DNA of 64,000 bases from assembly GCF_006715725.1 (NCBI RefSeq), contig NZ_VFNU01000001.1, positions 4,030,001-4,094,000 on the forward strand, given 5' to 3'. The position numbers and the translations under genes were made by a program. The notes below the pieces were generated by a model. It saw nothing but the letters and a program-made list of their open reading frames with translations, did no database searches and was not told the origin of the DNA. Shown piece by piece: positions 7,928 through 17,164 of the stretch. This stretch comes from Nocardioides sp. SLBN-35 (lineage in GTDB: Bacteria > Actinomycetota > Actinomycetes > Propionibacteriales > Nocardioidaceae). Each line of letters begins with the position of its first letter. Position 1 is the first letter of the stretch.

Positions 7928-10021
7928 ATGGACCACATCGACCGCGCGAGCGTCGACCTCGACGCCCTGTTCCGACCCGAGCGGGTGGCGGTGATCGGGG
8001 CCTCGGACGCCGAGGGGCGGCCGACGACCCTCAACTGGCGCCGGGTCGCCGCGTGGGCCGCGCGCGTCGGCGCCGAGGCGGTGCCCGTCCACCCCCGCCG
8101 CGAGGTCATCGACGGCATGACCGCCTACCGCAGCGTCGAGGACGTCCCCGGCAAGGTCGACGTCGCGATCGTGCTCATCGGCGACGTCGACTCGGTGCTG
8201 CCCGGCATCGCCGCGAAGGGGGTGGGCTTCGTGGTCCTCTTCGCGGCCGGGTACGCCGAGACCGGCCCGGCCGGCGAGCAGCGGCAGGCCGAGCTGGTCC
8301 GCTCGCTGCGGGCGGCCGGCGTCCGCGCGCTCGGGCCGAACACCAACATGAACCTCTTCGAGGAGTTCCGCACCGACCTGCCCGGGCGGCCGATCGCGCT
8401 CATCACCCAGAGCGGCCACCAGGGCCGCCCCGTCTTCCAGGGGCAGGAGCTGGGCATCCGGTTCAGCCACTGGGCGCCGACCGGCAACGAGGCCGACCTG
8501 AACGCCGCACACTTCGTCGACTACTTCGCACACGAGGAGGACACCGGCGCGATCGCGCTCTACCTCGAGGGCTTCGCCGACGGGACGGCGTTCCGGCGGG
8601 CCGCCCGCGCCGCCGCCCGCCGCGGCGTCCCGCTGGTCGCGGTCAAGGTGGGCCGGACCGAGCTCGGTCGCTCCTGGGCGATGTCGCACACCGGGCACCT
8701 GGCCGGCGCGGACGACGTTGCGTCGGCCGTGCTGCGCCAGTACGGCGTCGCCAGGGTCGACGGGCTCGACGAGCTCCTCGACACCGCGGCCCTCTTCGCC
8801 CGGGCCGGCGACCCGCCGCACGCGGGCGTCTGCGTCTACGCGATCAGCGGCGGGACGAGTGCCCACATGGCCGACCTGCTCGGCGCGGCCGGGCTCGAGC
8901 TCCCCGAGCTCAGCCCGGAGACCGTCACCACGCTGCGCCAGTGGATCCCCGACTACCTGCGGGTGAGCAACCCCGTCGACAACGGTGGCCACCCGGTGGG
9001 CGACTGGCGCGGCCGGCGCATCCTCGAGACGATCCTGGCCGACCCCGCCGTCGGCATCCTGGTCGTCCCCATCACCGGCGCCTTCCCGCCGATGAGCGAC
9101 ACGCTCGTCGCCGACCTGGTCGCCGTCGCCGAGACGACCGACAAGCCGATCTGCGTCATCTGGGGATCCCCCTCCGGCACCGAGGACGCCTACCGCCGGG
9201 TGCTGCTCGGCTCCCGGCTCCCCGTCTTCCGCACGTTCGGCAACTGCGTCGCCGCGATCCGCGCGCTCGCCGACCACCTCGAGTTCCGGCAACGGGCACA
9301 CGAGCTGCCCGAGGTCCCCGACCCGCCGCGGACCGACGCCGCTGCCGGGCGCCAGCTCACCGAGCTCGACGCGAAGAGCCTGCTCGCCGAGCACGGCGTA
9401 CCGGTCTCGCGCGACGTGCTGTGCGCGGACGCCGACGAGGTGGCCCGGGCGATCGAGCGCCACGGCGGCGCCGTCGTGCTCAAGGCGGTGGTCGACGGGC
9501 TCGCCCACAAGTCCGACCTCGGGCTGGTCCGGCTCGGGATCACCGATGCCGTGGCGGGACGCGCCGTCGTCGCCGACTTCGAGCGGATCGTCGCGGATCT
9601 CCCTGACAGCGAGCTCGCCGGCGTCCTGGTCAGTGAGCAGGTCGACGGCGGCGTCGAGATGGTCGTCGGCATCGCTCCCGACCCGGTGTTCGGTCCGACC
9701 GTGATGCTCGGCGTCGGCGGGGTGGCGGTGGAGATCTACCGCGACGTGTCCTTCCGGGTTCCGCCTTTCGACCGGTCCGAGGTGCACCGGATGATCGCGA
9801 ACCTCACCGGATCGGCCCTGCTCACCGGGTTCCGCGGCTCACCGCCGGTCGACCTGGAGCCGCTCGTCGACGTCGTCATGGCCGTGCAGCGCCTGGCCGC
9901 CGACGGGGTCGTCACCGAGCTCGACATCAATCCGCTCATCGTCCTGCCCGAGCGCGTCGTCGCCGTCGACGCACTCGCCTCGATCCCCGACCAGCACCAG
10001 AACGCCGGAGCCGTCGCATGA
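7928..10021 (+). CDS. Acyl-CoA synthetase (NDP-forming), fused alpha/beta type
   Basis: A 697-residue fused NDP-forming acyl-CoA ligase. The N-terminal CoA-binding Rossmann domain (PERVAVIGASDAEGRP) is followed by succinyl-CoA ligase-like domains with the phospho-histidine segment MSHTGHLAG near residue 258. The C-terminal ATP-grasp domain starts near residue 475 (LTELDAKSLLAEHGVPVSR). The enzyme would activate an organic acid to its CoA thioester through a phosphohistidine intermediate. It is the first gene behind the TetR-controlled promoter and its stop overlaps the ABC ATPase start by 4 bp. The acid is unknown. Confidence 0.88.
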   Translation: MDHIDRASVDLDALFRPERVAVIGASDAEGRPTTLNWRRVAAWAARVGAEAVPVHPRREVIDGMTAYRSVEDVPGKVDVAIVLIGDVDSVLPGIAAKGVGFVVLFAAGYAETGPAGEQRQAELVRSLRAAGVRALGPNTNMNLFEEFRTDLPGRPIALITQSGHQGRPVFQGQELGIRFSHWAPTGNEADLNAAHFVDYFAHEEDTGAIALYLEGFADGTAFRRAARAAARRGVPLVAVKVGRTELGRSWAMSHTGHLAGADDVASAVLRQYGVARVDGLDELLDTAALFARAGDPPHAGVCVYAISGGTSAHMADLLGAAGLELPELSPETVTTLRQWIPDYLRVSNPVDNGGHPVGDWRGRRILETILADPAVGILVVPITGAFPPMSDTLVADLVAVAETTDKPICVIWGSPSGTEDAYRRVLLGSRLPVFRTFGNCVAAIRALADHLEFRQRAHELPEVPDPPRTDAAAGRQLTELDAKSLLAEHGVPVSRDVLCADADEVARAIERHGGAVVLKAVVDGLAHKSDLGLVRLGITDAVAGRAVVADFERIVADLPDSELAGVLVSEQVDGGVEMVVGIAPDPVFGPTVMLGVGGVAVEIYRDVSFRVPPFDRSEVHRMIANLTGSALLTGFRGSPPVDLEPLVDVVMAVQRLAADGVVTELDINPLIVLPERVVAVDALASIPDQHQNAGAVA

Positions 10022-10851
10022 ACATCCCAGGAGCCACCTTGTCCCCCACCACCGAGCCCGCCACGACGGGCACCGCCGCTATCGAGGTGCGCGGCGTCGG
10101 CAAGAGGTACGGCACCCGTGACGCCGTCGTCGCCCTCGACGGCGTCGACCTCACGGTGCGCCAGGGCGAGTTCGTCTGCCTGGTCGGGCCGTCCGGCTGC
10201 GGCAAGTCGACCCTGCTGCGGATGATGGCCGGGCTCCACCGACCCAGTGAGGGCGAGGTCCTGGTCCACCACGAGGCCACCGGCCGCACGCCGACGGCGA
10301 TGGTGTTCCAGGACTACGGGATCTTCCCGTGGAAGTCGGTGCGGGCCAACGTCCGGTTCGGCCTCGACGTCGCGGGCGTGCCGCGTGCCCAGGCGACCCG
10401 GACCGTCGACACGTGGCTGTCCCGCCTGGGCCTGGCCGACTTCGCCGACGCCTTCCCGGCGACCCTCTCGGGCGGCATGCGCCAGCGCGTCTCCATCGCC
10501 CGGGCGCTCGCCGTCGAGCCCGAGGTGCTCCTGCTCGACGAGCCGTTCGCGGCGCTCGACGCCCAGCTGCGCACCGTGCTCCAGGAGGAGCTCCTCGCGC
10601 TGTGGCAGAGCGACCGGCGCACGGTCGTCTTCGTGACCCACAGCCTGGAGGAGGCCATCCTGCTCGGCGACCGTGTCGTCGTCATGTCCGCCCGTCCGGG
10701 CCGGATCCTCGCCGATCTCCCCGTGCCGCTCGACCGGCCGCGCTCGGCCGAGACCCGGGGCGAGCCCGCGTTCGCGGCCCTGGAGCAGCAGCTCTGGTCA
10801 CTCCTGCGCGACGAGGTCTCCCGCACCTTCGAGGGCGGGAGGGCCTCGTGA
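10018..10851 (+). CDS. ABC importer ATPase, nitrate/sulfonate/taurine (SsuB/TauB) type
   Basis: A 277-residue ATPase with Walker A GPSGCGKST, Q-loop VFQDYGIFPWKSV (the PW pair is characteristic of the SsuB/TauB/NrtD group), signature LSGGMRQRVS and Walker B VLLLDEPFAALD. Two starts are plausible: ATG 10018 overlaps the previous stop and has GGAG 7 nt upstream, and TTG 10039 has AGGAG 5 nt upstream. It is coupled to the permease by a 4-bp overlap. With that permease and the lipoprotein downstream it forms a complete importer, presumably for the substrate of the acyl-CoA ligase. Confidence 0.9.
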   Translation: MNIPGATLSPTTEPATTGTAAIEVRGVGKRYGTRDAVVALDGVDLTVRQGEFVCLVGPSGCGKSTLLRMMAGLHRPSEGEVLVHHEATGRTPTAMVFQDYGIFPWKSVRANVRFGLDVAGVPRAQATRTVDTWLSRLGLADFADAFPATLSGGMRQRVSIARALAVEPEVLLLDEPFAALDAQLRTVLQEELLALWQSDRRTVVFVTHSLEEAILLGDRVVVMSARPGRILADLPVPLDRPRSAETRGEPAFAALEQQLWSLLRDEVSRTFEGGRAS

Positions 10852-11678
10852 GCGCCACGGTGGCGGTCCGGCCGACGGCCGCGGAGATCGACCCGGTCCG
10901 GACGGCCCGCCGGCGCCGGCGGCTGGAGCGGTCGCTCGCCGTACTGACGCCGATGGTCGTGCTCGTCGCCTGGGAGGTCGCGGCGCGCACGGACGCCATC
11001 CCGGTGCGCTTCTTCCCCGCACCGACGATGATCCTGTCGACCGCCGGCGAGATGATCCGCAGTGGCGTGCTGCTCGACGACCTCGGCGCGACCCTGCGCC
11101 GCGTGGTGGTCGGGTTCGTCGCCGGTTCTGCGGCCGGTGCCGGGGCCGGCCTCGCGCTCGGGCTGTCCGGACTCGTCCGCGCGGCGCTCGACCCGTTCCT
11201 CTCGGCGCTCTACACCGTGCCGAAGCTCGCGCTCCTGCCACTGCTCCTGCTGATCTTCGGGCTCGGCGAGACGCCCCTCGTCCTGCTGGTCGCGCTGTCC
11301 GTCTTCTTCCCCACGTGGATCACCTGCATGGCCGGCGTGACCGCCATCCCGGAGGGCTACCGCGAGGCGGCCCGCGCCTTCGGCGCGAGCCGCTGGGACA
11401 TGTTCCGCCACGTGCTGTGGCCGGCCTTCCTCCCGCAGCTGTTCGTCGCCCTGCGGCTCTCGGTGGGCGTCGCCATCCTCGTCATCGTCGGCGCCGAGTT
11501 CGTCCAGGGCAACAGCGGCGTCGGCTTCCGGATCTGGCACAGCTGGTCGCTCTTCCAGGCCCGGCCGATGTACGTCGGCATCTGCGTCATCGCTCTTCTC
11601 GGGTTGCTCTGCACGACCTTGGTGACCGCCCTAGGACGGCGGCTCCTCCCCTGGGCGCAGCCGGCGAACCGCCGGTGA
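10848..11678 (+). CDS. ABC importer permease, SsuC/TauC type
   Basis: A 276-residue permease with about six membrane helices. The EAA loop that docks the ATPase is visible as YREAARAFGASRWDMFRHVL near residue 170. GTG 10848 was chosen because it overlaps the ATPase stop codon by 4 bp. The first ~35 residues are charged and cytoplasmic. It forms the membrane channel of the importer. Confidence 0.9.
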   Translation: MSATVAVRPTAAEIDPVRTARRRRRLERSLAVLTPMVVLVAWEVAARTDAIPVRFFPAPTMILSTAGEMIRSGVLLDDLGATLRRVVVGFVAGSAAGAGAGLALGLSGLVRAALDPFLSALYTVPKLALLPLLLLIFGLGETPLVLLVALSVFFPTWITCMAGVTAIPEGYREAARAFGASRWDMFRHVLWPAFLPQLFVALRLSVGVAILVIVGAEFVQGNSGVGFRIWHSWSLFQARPMYVGICVIALLGLLCTTLVTALGRRLLPWAQPANRR

Positions 11679-11716
11679 CCGCGCCACCCCACCACGACCC
11701 CAGCAAAGGAACCCAC

Positions 11717-12706
11717 GTGTTGACCCGAAAGCTCGCCCTGCTCCTCGCCGGGCTCCTCGGCAGCGTCCTGCTCGCCGCCTGCGGCTCGTCGGACGACGCC
11801 GCCGACAAGAAGACCGTCAAGGTCGCCATCTCCGCCAAGCTCGAGGCCTTCGCGCCGCTGTTGGTCGGCATGGAGCTCGGAAGCTATGCCGACCAGGACA
11901 TCGACGTCGAGATCGTCACCGCCGCACCCAGCGACGCGATGGTCCTGCTCGCCACCGGCGAGGTGGACGCCGTGTTCAGCGCGCCGAGCGCGGCCTTCTT
12001 CAACGCGGTGTCCGGCGGCTCGCCCATCAAGATCGTGGCACCCGGCATGTTCCCGCCGCCGAACAGCCGATCCGGCCTGTGGGTCAGCAAGGACCTCGCA
12101 CCGAACGGCACCTTCGACCCCGCGAAGCTGCGCGGCCAGACCGTCGCGACCGCCGTCGGCGCCGGTGCGCCGGTCTCGATGGTGCTGGAGGAGGAGCTCG
12201 AGCGCAGCGGCATCTCCGCGAGTGACGTGGAGTTCCAGACGATGGGTGCCACGGACATCCTCGTCGCCCTCGAGAGCGGCGCGGTCAAGGCCGGCTGGCT
12301 CTCCGACCCGGTGTGGCTCGAGGCGGAGAAGTCCGCCGACCTCGCCTTCGCGTTCGGCCAGCCGGAGGACATCACCATGGGCGCGGTGCTCTTCGGCCCC
12401 AACCTGCTGGAGAAGGACCGGGACAAGGGCAAGCGCCTCCTGGCCGGCATGCGCAGCGTCGTCGCCGATCACCTCCAGGGCGCCTACCACGACGACCCCG
12501 AGGTCCGCGCCGCGCTGGTGAAGCAGCTCGAGATCTCCGACGACCAGCTCGACAAGCTGCCCGAGCTCGTCTTCCCGCCCGACCTGGCCTACCCGGACGG
12601 CCTCACCGACCGCTACCAGGCGACCTACGCCCGGCAGGACGGCGTGCTGGTCTACTCCGACCCGCTCACCGAGGACGAGGTCATCGACGCCAACCTCGCC
12701 AAGTAG
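11717..12706 (+). CDS. ABC importer substrate-binding lipoprotein (NMT1/SsuA-like)
   Basis: A 329-residue periplasmic-type binding protein anchored as a lipoprotein. The signal peptide ends in the lipobox LLAAC with the modified cysteine at residue 22. The mature part begins with KVAISAKLEAFAPLLVGMEL, the start of an SsuA/NMT1-type fold. GTG 11717 was chosen because AAAGGA lies 6 nt upstream. It is the third importer component and lies 38 bp after the permease. Proteins of this group bind sulfonates, nitrate, thiamine precursors or aromatic acids; the ligand cannot be told from the sequence. Confidence 0.88.
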   Translation: MLTRKLALLLAGLLGSVLLAACGSSDDAADKKTVKVAISAKLEAFAPLLVGMELGSYADQDIDVEIVTAAPSDAMVLLATGEVDAVFSAPSAAFFNAVSGGSPIKIVAPGMFPPPNSRSGLWVSKDLAPNGTFDPAKLRGQTVATAVGAGAPVSMVLEEELERSGISASDVEFQTMGATDILVALESGAVKAGWLSDPVWLEAEKSADLAFAFGQPEDITMGAVLFGPNLLEKDRDKGKRLLAGMRSVVADHLQGAYHDDPEVRAALVKQLEISDDQLDKLPELVFPPDLAYPDGLTDRYQATYARQDGVLVYSDPLTEDEVIDANLAK

Positions 12707-12713
12707 CCGCCCG

Positions 12714-13415
12714 GTGAGCGCGATCTACATCCACGAGGAGATCGACATCATCGGGGCCCGCCGCGCCGACTACATGGAGCACATGACGTCGGGCTGGGAC
12801 GCCGCCGCGCGCGCCGAGCGCGGGATGCGCTGCTTCGGGGTCTGGGCGACGGTCGGCAGCACCGGCCGCTGGCCGAGCGTCGTCAACATGTGGGAGCTGG
12901 ACGGCTGGAAGGGACTCGCGGCCAACTTCGCCCACGAGCTCTCGCACGACTCGCTCCAGGACCCCACGCTGGCCAGGTGGTGGTCCGCGGCCGCCGAGCT
13001 CCGCTCCGGCGGGCGCGACCGCATCCTGCTGCCGGCCGACTACAGCCCGAGCATCGAGGCACTGTGCGCGGACCTGCCGCCCGCCGCCTGCCACCTCCAC
13101 GAGGTGGTGGCGGTAGCACGGGGATCAGCGCGCGAGTACCTCTCGCTCCTGGCCGACCAATGGCTGGACACAGCGCTCGCCGCGGGACTCCGGCTCACCG
13201 GCGCCTACCGGACCGCGATGGTCTCCGACAGCGAGGTGATCGTCGTGTGGTCGGTCCCGGACTGGGACCACTGGGCGCAGGTCGAGGAGCTCCTCGACCA
13301 CGATCCCGCCGTCGACCGGTGGCGCGAGCGCACCGCCGGCCTCGTCCTGTCCGACCGACGCACCCTGCTGTGCGCCGCTCCGAAGTCGCCCCTGCGCACC
13401 GGCCGCCAGCCCTGA
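12714..13415 (+). CDS. NIPSNAP/dimeric alpha-beta barrel-like protein
   Basis: A 233-residue soluble protein that I can assign only loosely. It looks like two ferredoxin-like alpha/beta modules in tandem: residues 1-105 start MSAIYIHEEIDI and residues 120-225 start CHLHEVVAVA. Each ends in an aromatic-rich strand/helix (WELDGWKGL, VPDWDHWAQVEELL). This resembles NIPSNAP or EthD/ABM-type proteins, which often sit beside enzymes acting on aromatic or polyketide-like compounds. It starts 7 nt after the binding-protein gene and is clearly part of the operon. A role in handling the pathway substrate is inference. Confidence 0.55.
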   Translation: MSAIYIHEEIDIIGARRADYMEHMTSGWDAAARAERGMRCFGVWATVGSTGRWPSVVNMWELDGWKGLAANFAHELSHDSLQDPTLARWWSAAAELRSGGRDRILLPADYSPSIEALCADLPPAACHLHEVVAVARGSAREYLSLLADQWLDTALAAGLRLTGAYRTAMVSDSEVIVVWSVPDWDHWAQVEELLDHDPAVDRWRERTAGLVLSDRRTLLCAAPKSPLRTGRQP

Positions 13416-13434
13416 CCCTCGAGAGGAATCCTCC

Positions 13435-14658
13435 GTGACCCACCCACCCCTGCTCGATGGCATCCGCGTCGTCGAGTGCACGCTGCTGGAGCCCGGCGCC
13501 CTGGGCATGACCCTCGGCGACCTCGGCGCCGAGGTCATCAAGGTCGAACCCCCGGGCGGCGACTACATCCGCCGGCTCGGCTGGCCGATCGTCGAGGGGA
13601 GCTCGCTGCTGCACTGGCACGTCAACCGCGGCAAGCGGTCGATCCGCCTCGACCTGCGCTCGCCGGGCGGCCCCGAGGTGTTCCTCGACCTCGTCGCCGG
13701 GGCCGACATCGTGGTCGAGGGCATGCGGCCCGGCGCCCTGGAGCGCCGCGGCCTCGGCTTCGACCGGCTTCGCGGGGTCAACCCGGCGATCGTGCTCTGC
13801 TCGCTGTCCGGGTTCGGCATCGACGGGCCCTACCGCGACCTGCCGTCGCACGGCGTCGGCTTCGACGCGTGGGCCGGCCTCGCCGCGCCGGCCGTCGACG
13901 AGCAGGGGTTCACCTACATCCCCGAGCACACGGGCACCGGGACCAAGGTCGGCCCGCTGTGGGGAGCGCTCGCGGCGGTGTCCGCCGTGCTCCGCGCCCG
14001 TCGTACCGGCGTCGGGTGCCACCTCGACATCTCCCAGAGCGACGCGGCCGCCTTCAGCAACTGGCTGCCGATCGAGGGGCACCGGGCCTACGAGCGGCCG
14101 GAGCCCGAGGTGACCGGCAACCCGGCCGACGGTGGGGCGCGGCGGCGGCCGGGTCCGGGCGGCATGGAGGAGGCGGTGCGCTACCAGTACTACCGCTCCG
14201 CCGACGGGCACGTCCTCTTCCAGGCGTCCGAGCAGGAGTTCTGGCGCAACTTCTGCGTCGCCTGCGACCGGCTCGATCTCTTCGAGGGACGCGAGGGCCA
14301 GCAGTACGGCGACCACGCGACCGGCGACCGGGACCTGCGTGCCGAGCTGCGCGCACTCTTCGCGACCCGGACCACCGCGGACTGGGTCGAGCTCGGGCTG
14401 GCGATCGACTGCCCCATCGCGCCGGTCAACGACGCCGCCGGGATCGGCCGCGACCCCCAGTTCGCGCACCGCATGCCCTGGTGGCCCGCGGCCGAGCACG
14501 GCGCCGACCTGCTGCCGACACCGGTCAACGTCGTCGGCGAGCAGCGCCGCCCGCCCCGGCGCGCGCCCGAGGTCGGCGCGGACACCGAAGCGGTGCTCGC
14601 CGAGCTCGGGTACGCCGAGGACCGGGTAGCCTCGCTGCGCCGTGCCGGTGTCATCTAG
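13435..14658 (+). CDS. Class III CoA-transferase (CaiB/BaiF family)
   Basis: A 407-residue CoA-transferase of the CaiB/BaiF/formyl-CoA transferase family. The N-terminus carries the conserved start of this fold (LDGIRVVECTLLEPGALG) and the GDLGAEVIKVEPP block. The catalytic aspartate is probably D198 in CHLDISQSD, which aligns with the Asp that forms the acyl-anhydride intermediate. It moves CoA between carboxylic acids and is the second CoA-handling enzyme of the operon. GTG 13435 has GAGAGGA about 9 nt upstream. Confidence 0.88.
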   Translation: MTHPPLLDGIRVVECTLLEPGALGMTLGDLGAEVIKVEPPGGDYIRRLGWPIVEGSSLLHWHVNRGKRSIRLDLRSPGGPEVFLDLVAGADIVVEGMRPGALERRGLGFDRLRGVNPAIVLCSLSGFGIDGPYRDLPSHGVGFDAWAGLAAPAVDEQGFTYIPEHTGTGTKVGPLWGALAAVSAVLRARRTGVGCHLDISQSDAAAFSNWLPIEGHRAYERPEPEVTGNPADGGARRRPGPGGMEEAVRYQYYRSADGHVLFQASEQEFWRNFCVACDRLDLFEGREGQQYGDHATGDRDLRAELRALFATRTTADWVELGLAIDCPIAPVNDAAGIGRDPQFAHRMPWWPAAEHGADLLPTPVNVVGEQRRPPRRAPEVGADTEAVLAELGYAEDRVASLRRAGVI

Positions 14659-14668
14659 GAGCCCAGCA

Positions 14669-15547
14669 GTGCCACAGCAGCAGGACCGCCGCGTCGCCGT
14701 CGTCACCGGAGCCAGCCGTGGGCTGGGCAAGGGAATCGCCCTCGCCCTGGGCGAGGCCGGCTACACCGTCTACGTCACCGGCCGCAGCGTCGCACCCGGG
14801 TCGCACGACCTCGGCGGCACCATCGGCGAGACCGCCGAGCAGGTCACCGAGCGCGGTGGGACCGGGGTGGCGGTGGCGTGCGACCACCGCGACGACGGGG
14901 CGGTCGCGGCCCTCGTCGAGCAGGTACGGCGCGAGCAGGGACACCTGGACCTGCTGGTCAACAACGCGTTCGCCGTACCCGACGAGGTCACCGCGGGCGG
15001 CGGGTTCTGGGAGAAGCCGCTCGACGCGGTGATGATGTTCGACGTCGGGCTGCGCTCGACGTACACGACGACCTGGCACGCCACTCCCCTGCTGCTGGAG
15101 TCGGCGCAGCGGGCACCGCTGGTCGTCAACATCTCCGGCTTCGGCGCGGTCTGCTACCTGCACGGTCCGGCGTACGGCGCGGTGAAGGCGGGCGTCGACA
15201 AGATGACCCACGACATGGCCGTCGACCTGGCCGACACCGGGGTCAGCGTCGTGGCCCTGTGGCCGGGGCTGCTGCGCACCGAGCGGACGATGCGGGTCGT
15301 CGACGCCGACCCGGACCTGTACGCCGCCTCGCTGCCGATCATGGAGCACCCTGAGCTGACCGGGCGGGTGATCGCGGCGCTCGCCGGCGGCCCGGCCGGA
15401 GTCAAGCGGGAGAAGACCGGGCGGGCGCTGATCGGTGCCGAGCTGGCGAGCGAGCTCGGGGTGAGCGACGTCGACGGCCGCACGCCGGTCTCCCGGCGCG
15501 ACCTGCTCGGCGGGCCGGTCGGCTACAGCGACGTGGTCGTGCGCTAG
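14669..15547 (+). CDS. SDR family oxidoreductase, DHRS1-like
   Basis: A 292-residue SDR with TGASRGLGKG for cofactor binding and the active-site pair in YGAVKAGVDK. The segments NNAFAVPDEV and GGFWEKPLDAVMMFDVGLR match the DHRS1-like subgroup. I chose GTG 14669, which has AGGAG 7 nt upstream, over GTG 14642, which would overlap the CoA-transferase end. It is the last gene of the operon and stops 5 bp before the convergent zwf. It should oxidise or reduce an intermediate of the pathway. Confidence 0.85.
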   Translation: MPQQQDRRVAVVTGASRGLGKGIALALGEAGYTVYVTGRSVAPGSHDLGGTIGETAEQVTERGGTGVAVACDHRDDGAVAALVEQVRREQGHLDLLVNNAFAVPDEVTAGGGFWEKPLDAVMMFDVGLRSTYTTTWHATPLLLESAQRAPLVVNISGFGAVCYLHGPAYGAVKAGVDKMTHDMAVDLADTGVSVVALWPGLLRTERTMRVVDADPDLYAASLPIMEHPELTGRVIAALAGGPAGVKREKTGRALIGAELASELGVSDVDGRTPVSRRDLLGGPVGYSDVVVR

Positions 15548-15552
15548 CCGGG

Positions 15553-17010
15553 TCAGCCGCCCATGGCGTTGGGGTTGCGCCACTGCCGCTCGAACGGCAG
15601 CCGCCAGGCGTACGGCGCCACCAGCTGGTGGATCTGGTTCGGGCCCCAGCTGCCCTGCCGGTAGGGCCGGACGACGGGCGGATTCTCGAGCAGCGGCTCG
15701 GAGACCTCCCACAGCCGCTCGATGCCCTCGGCGGAGGTGAACAGGGTCTGGTCGCCGCGCGCGGCGTCGTAGATCAGCCGCTCGTAGGCCTCGAGCACGG
15801 AGCCGGCCCAGGTGGTGTCGCCCATCGCGAACTGCATCGAGAGCTTGTCGAGCTTCATGCCCGGACCGGGCCGCTTTCCGTAGAAGGACAGCGACATCTT
15901 GGCCTTGTCGGCCAGGTCGAAGGTCAGGTGGTCGGGGCCGTGGTCGCCGACGCCGGAGTTCTTCGGGAACATCGAGCGCGGCGGCTCCTTGAACGCGATC
16001 GAGATGATCCGGGCACCCTCGGCCATCCGCTTGCCGGTGCGCAGGTAGAACGGGACGCCGGCCCAGCGCCAGTTGTCGACGAAGCACTTGAGCGCGATGA
16101 AGGTCTCGGTCTCCGACTCGGGCGCCACGCCCTCGATGTCACGGTAGCCCTGGTACTGACCGCGTACGACGTTCGCCGGGTCGATCGGCATCATCGAGCG
16201 GAAGACCTTGTTCTTCTCCTCGCGGATCGCGTCGGGGTGCAGCGACGTGGGCGGCTCCATCGCGGTGAACGCGAGGACCTGGAACAGGTGGGTGACCACC
16301 ATGTCCTTGTAGGCGCCGGTGGACTCGTAGAAGTTGGCGCGCTGCTCGAGCCCGAGCTCCTCGGGCACGTCGATCTGCACGTGGTCGATGTTGTTGCGGT
16401 GCCAGATCGGCTCGAACAGGCCGTTGGCGAAGCGGAAGGCGAGGATGTTCTGCGCGGCCTCCTTCCCGAGGAAGTGGTCGATCCGGTAGATCTGCGACTC
16501 GTCGAAGGTCTTGTGCAGCTCGGCGTTGAGCGCCTTCGCCGAGGCGAGGTCGACCCCGAACGGCTTCTCCATGATGATCCGGCTGCCCTCGGCCAGGCCG
16601 GCGTCGTCGAGGGTCTTCACCACCGACAGCGCGGCCTTCGGCGGGACGCTCAGGTAGTGCAGCCGGACCCGGTCCCCCGACCACTCGGACTCGGCCTTCT
16701 CGACCGCGGCACGCAGGCCCGCCGGCCCCTCGCTGCCGGGGGCCCAGTGCAGCAGCTTCGCGAACTCCGGCCAGGCCGCCATGTCGCCGTCGTCGCCCGA
16801 GAACTCCTGGACCGCCTCGTGCACGAACTGCACGAAGGACTCGGTGGTGTGCTCGTCGAGCGACGTACCGATGATCTGCAGCTGGGGCAGCAGCCCGGTC
16901 TCGAACAGGTGCAGCATCCCCGGCAGCAGCTTGCGGCGGGCGAGGTCTCCCGTCGCGCCGAAGAGCACGACCGTCACGGGCTTCTGGGTCTTCGGTGCCA
17001 TGTCGTCCAC
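15553..17010 (-). CDS. zwf: Glucose-6-phosphate 1-dehydrogenase
   Basis: A 485-residue Zwf. It has the NADP-binding GATGDLARRKLLP motif near residue 18 and the substrate-binding/catalytic RIDHFLGKE motif near residue 180. It oxidises glucose 6-phosphate to 6-phosphogluconolactone, giving NADPH. The start is ambiguous: GTG 17010 has GAGGAGG 4 nt upstream, and ATG 17001 is 13 nt from the same site. The gene stands alone here, without the tal/opcA/pgl neighbours seen in many actinobacteria, so it may be a second copy in the genome. Confidence 0.95.
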   Translation of the reverse strand: MDDMAPKTQKPVTVVLFGATGDLARRKLLPGMLHLFETGLLPQLQIIGTSLDEHTTESFVQFVHEAVQEFSGDDGDMAAWPEFAKLLHWAPGSEGPAGLRAAVEKAESEWSGDRVRLHYLSVPPKAALSVVKTLDDAGLAEGSRIIMEKPFGVDLASAKALNAELHKTFDESQIYRIDHFLGKEAAQNILAFRFANGLFEPIWHRNNIDHVQIDVPEELGLEQRANFYESTGAYKDMVVTHLFQVLAFTAMEPPTSLHPDAIREEKNKVFRSMMPIDPANVVRGQYQGYRDIEGVAPESETETFIALKCFVDNWRWAGVPFYLRTGKRMAEGARIISIAFKEPPRSMFPKNSGVGDHGPDHLTFDLADKAKMSLSFYGKRPGPGMKLDKLSMQFAMGDTTWAGSVLEAYERLIYDAARGDQTLFTSAEGIERLWEVSEPLLENPPVVRPYRQGSWGPNQIHQLVAPYAWRLPFERQWRNPNAMGG

Positions 17011-17164
17011 TCTGCCTCCTCGTCGTTACGGCCACGATAACGAGCGGCGTACGACGACGGCCGGGCAAAGACCCGCGCGCGCCGGGAACCCGGTGGCGGA
17101 CTCGGACCTCGTGGGTGCATCAGGGGCGACTCGGCGTCCGCCACCTTCCACCGAGGAGACCTCG
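17011..17164. other. Divergent promoter region, zwf / lipoprotein
   Basis: This 154-bp gap separates two divergent genes. GGGAACC at 17084-17090 resembles the -35 element of ECF sigma promoters, but a matching -10 at the right distance is not clear. No other structure stands out. Confidence 0.3.

Noticed and set aside
17084..17115. GGGAACC as an ECF-type -35 box for the lipoprotein gene
   Set aside because: The nearest CGTG-like -10 is about 20 nt away, longer than the usual ECF spacing, so the promoter is not convincing.
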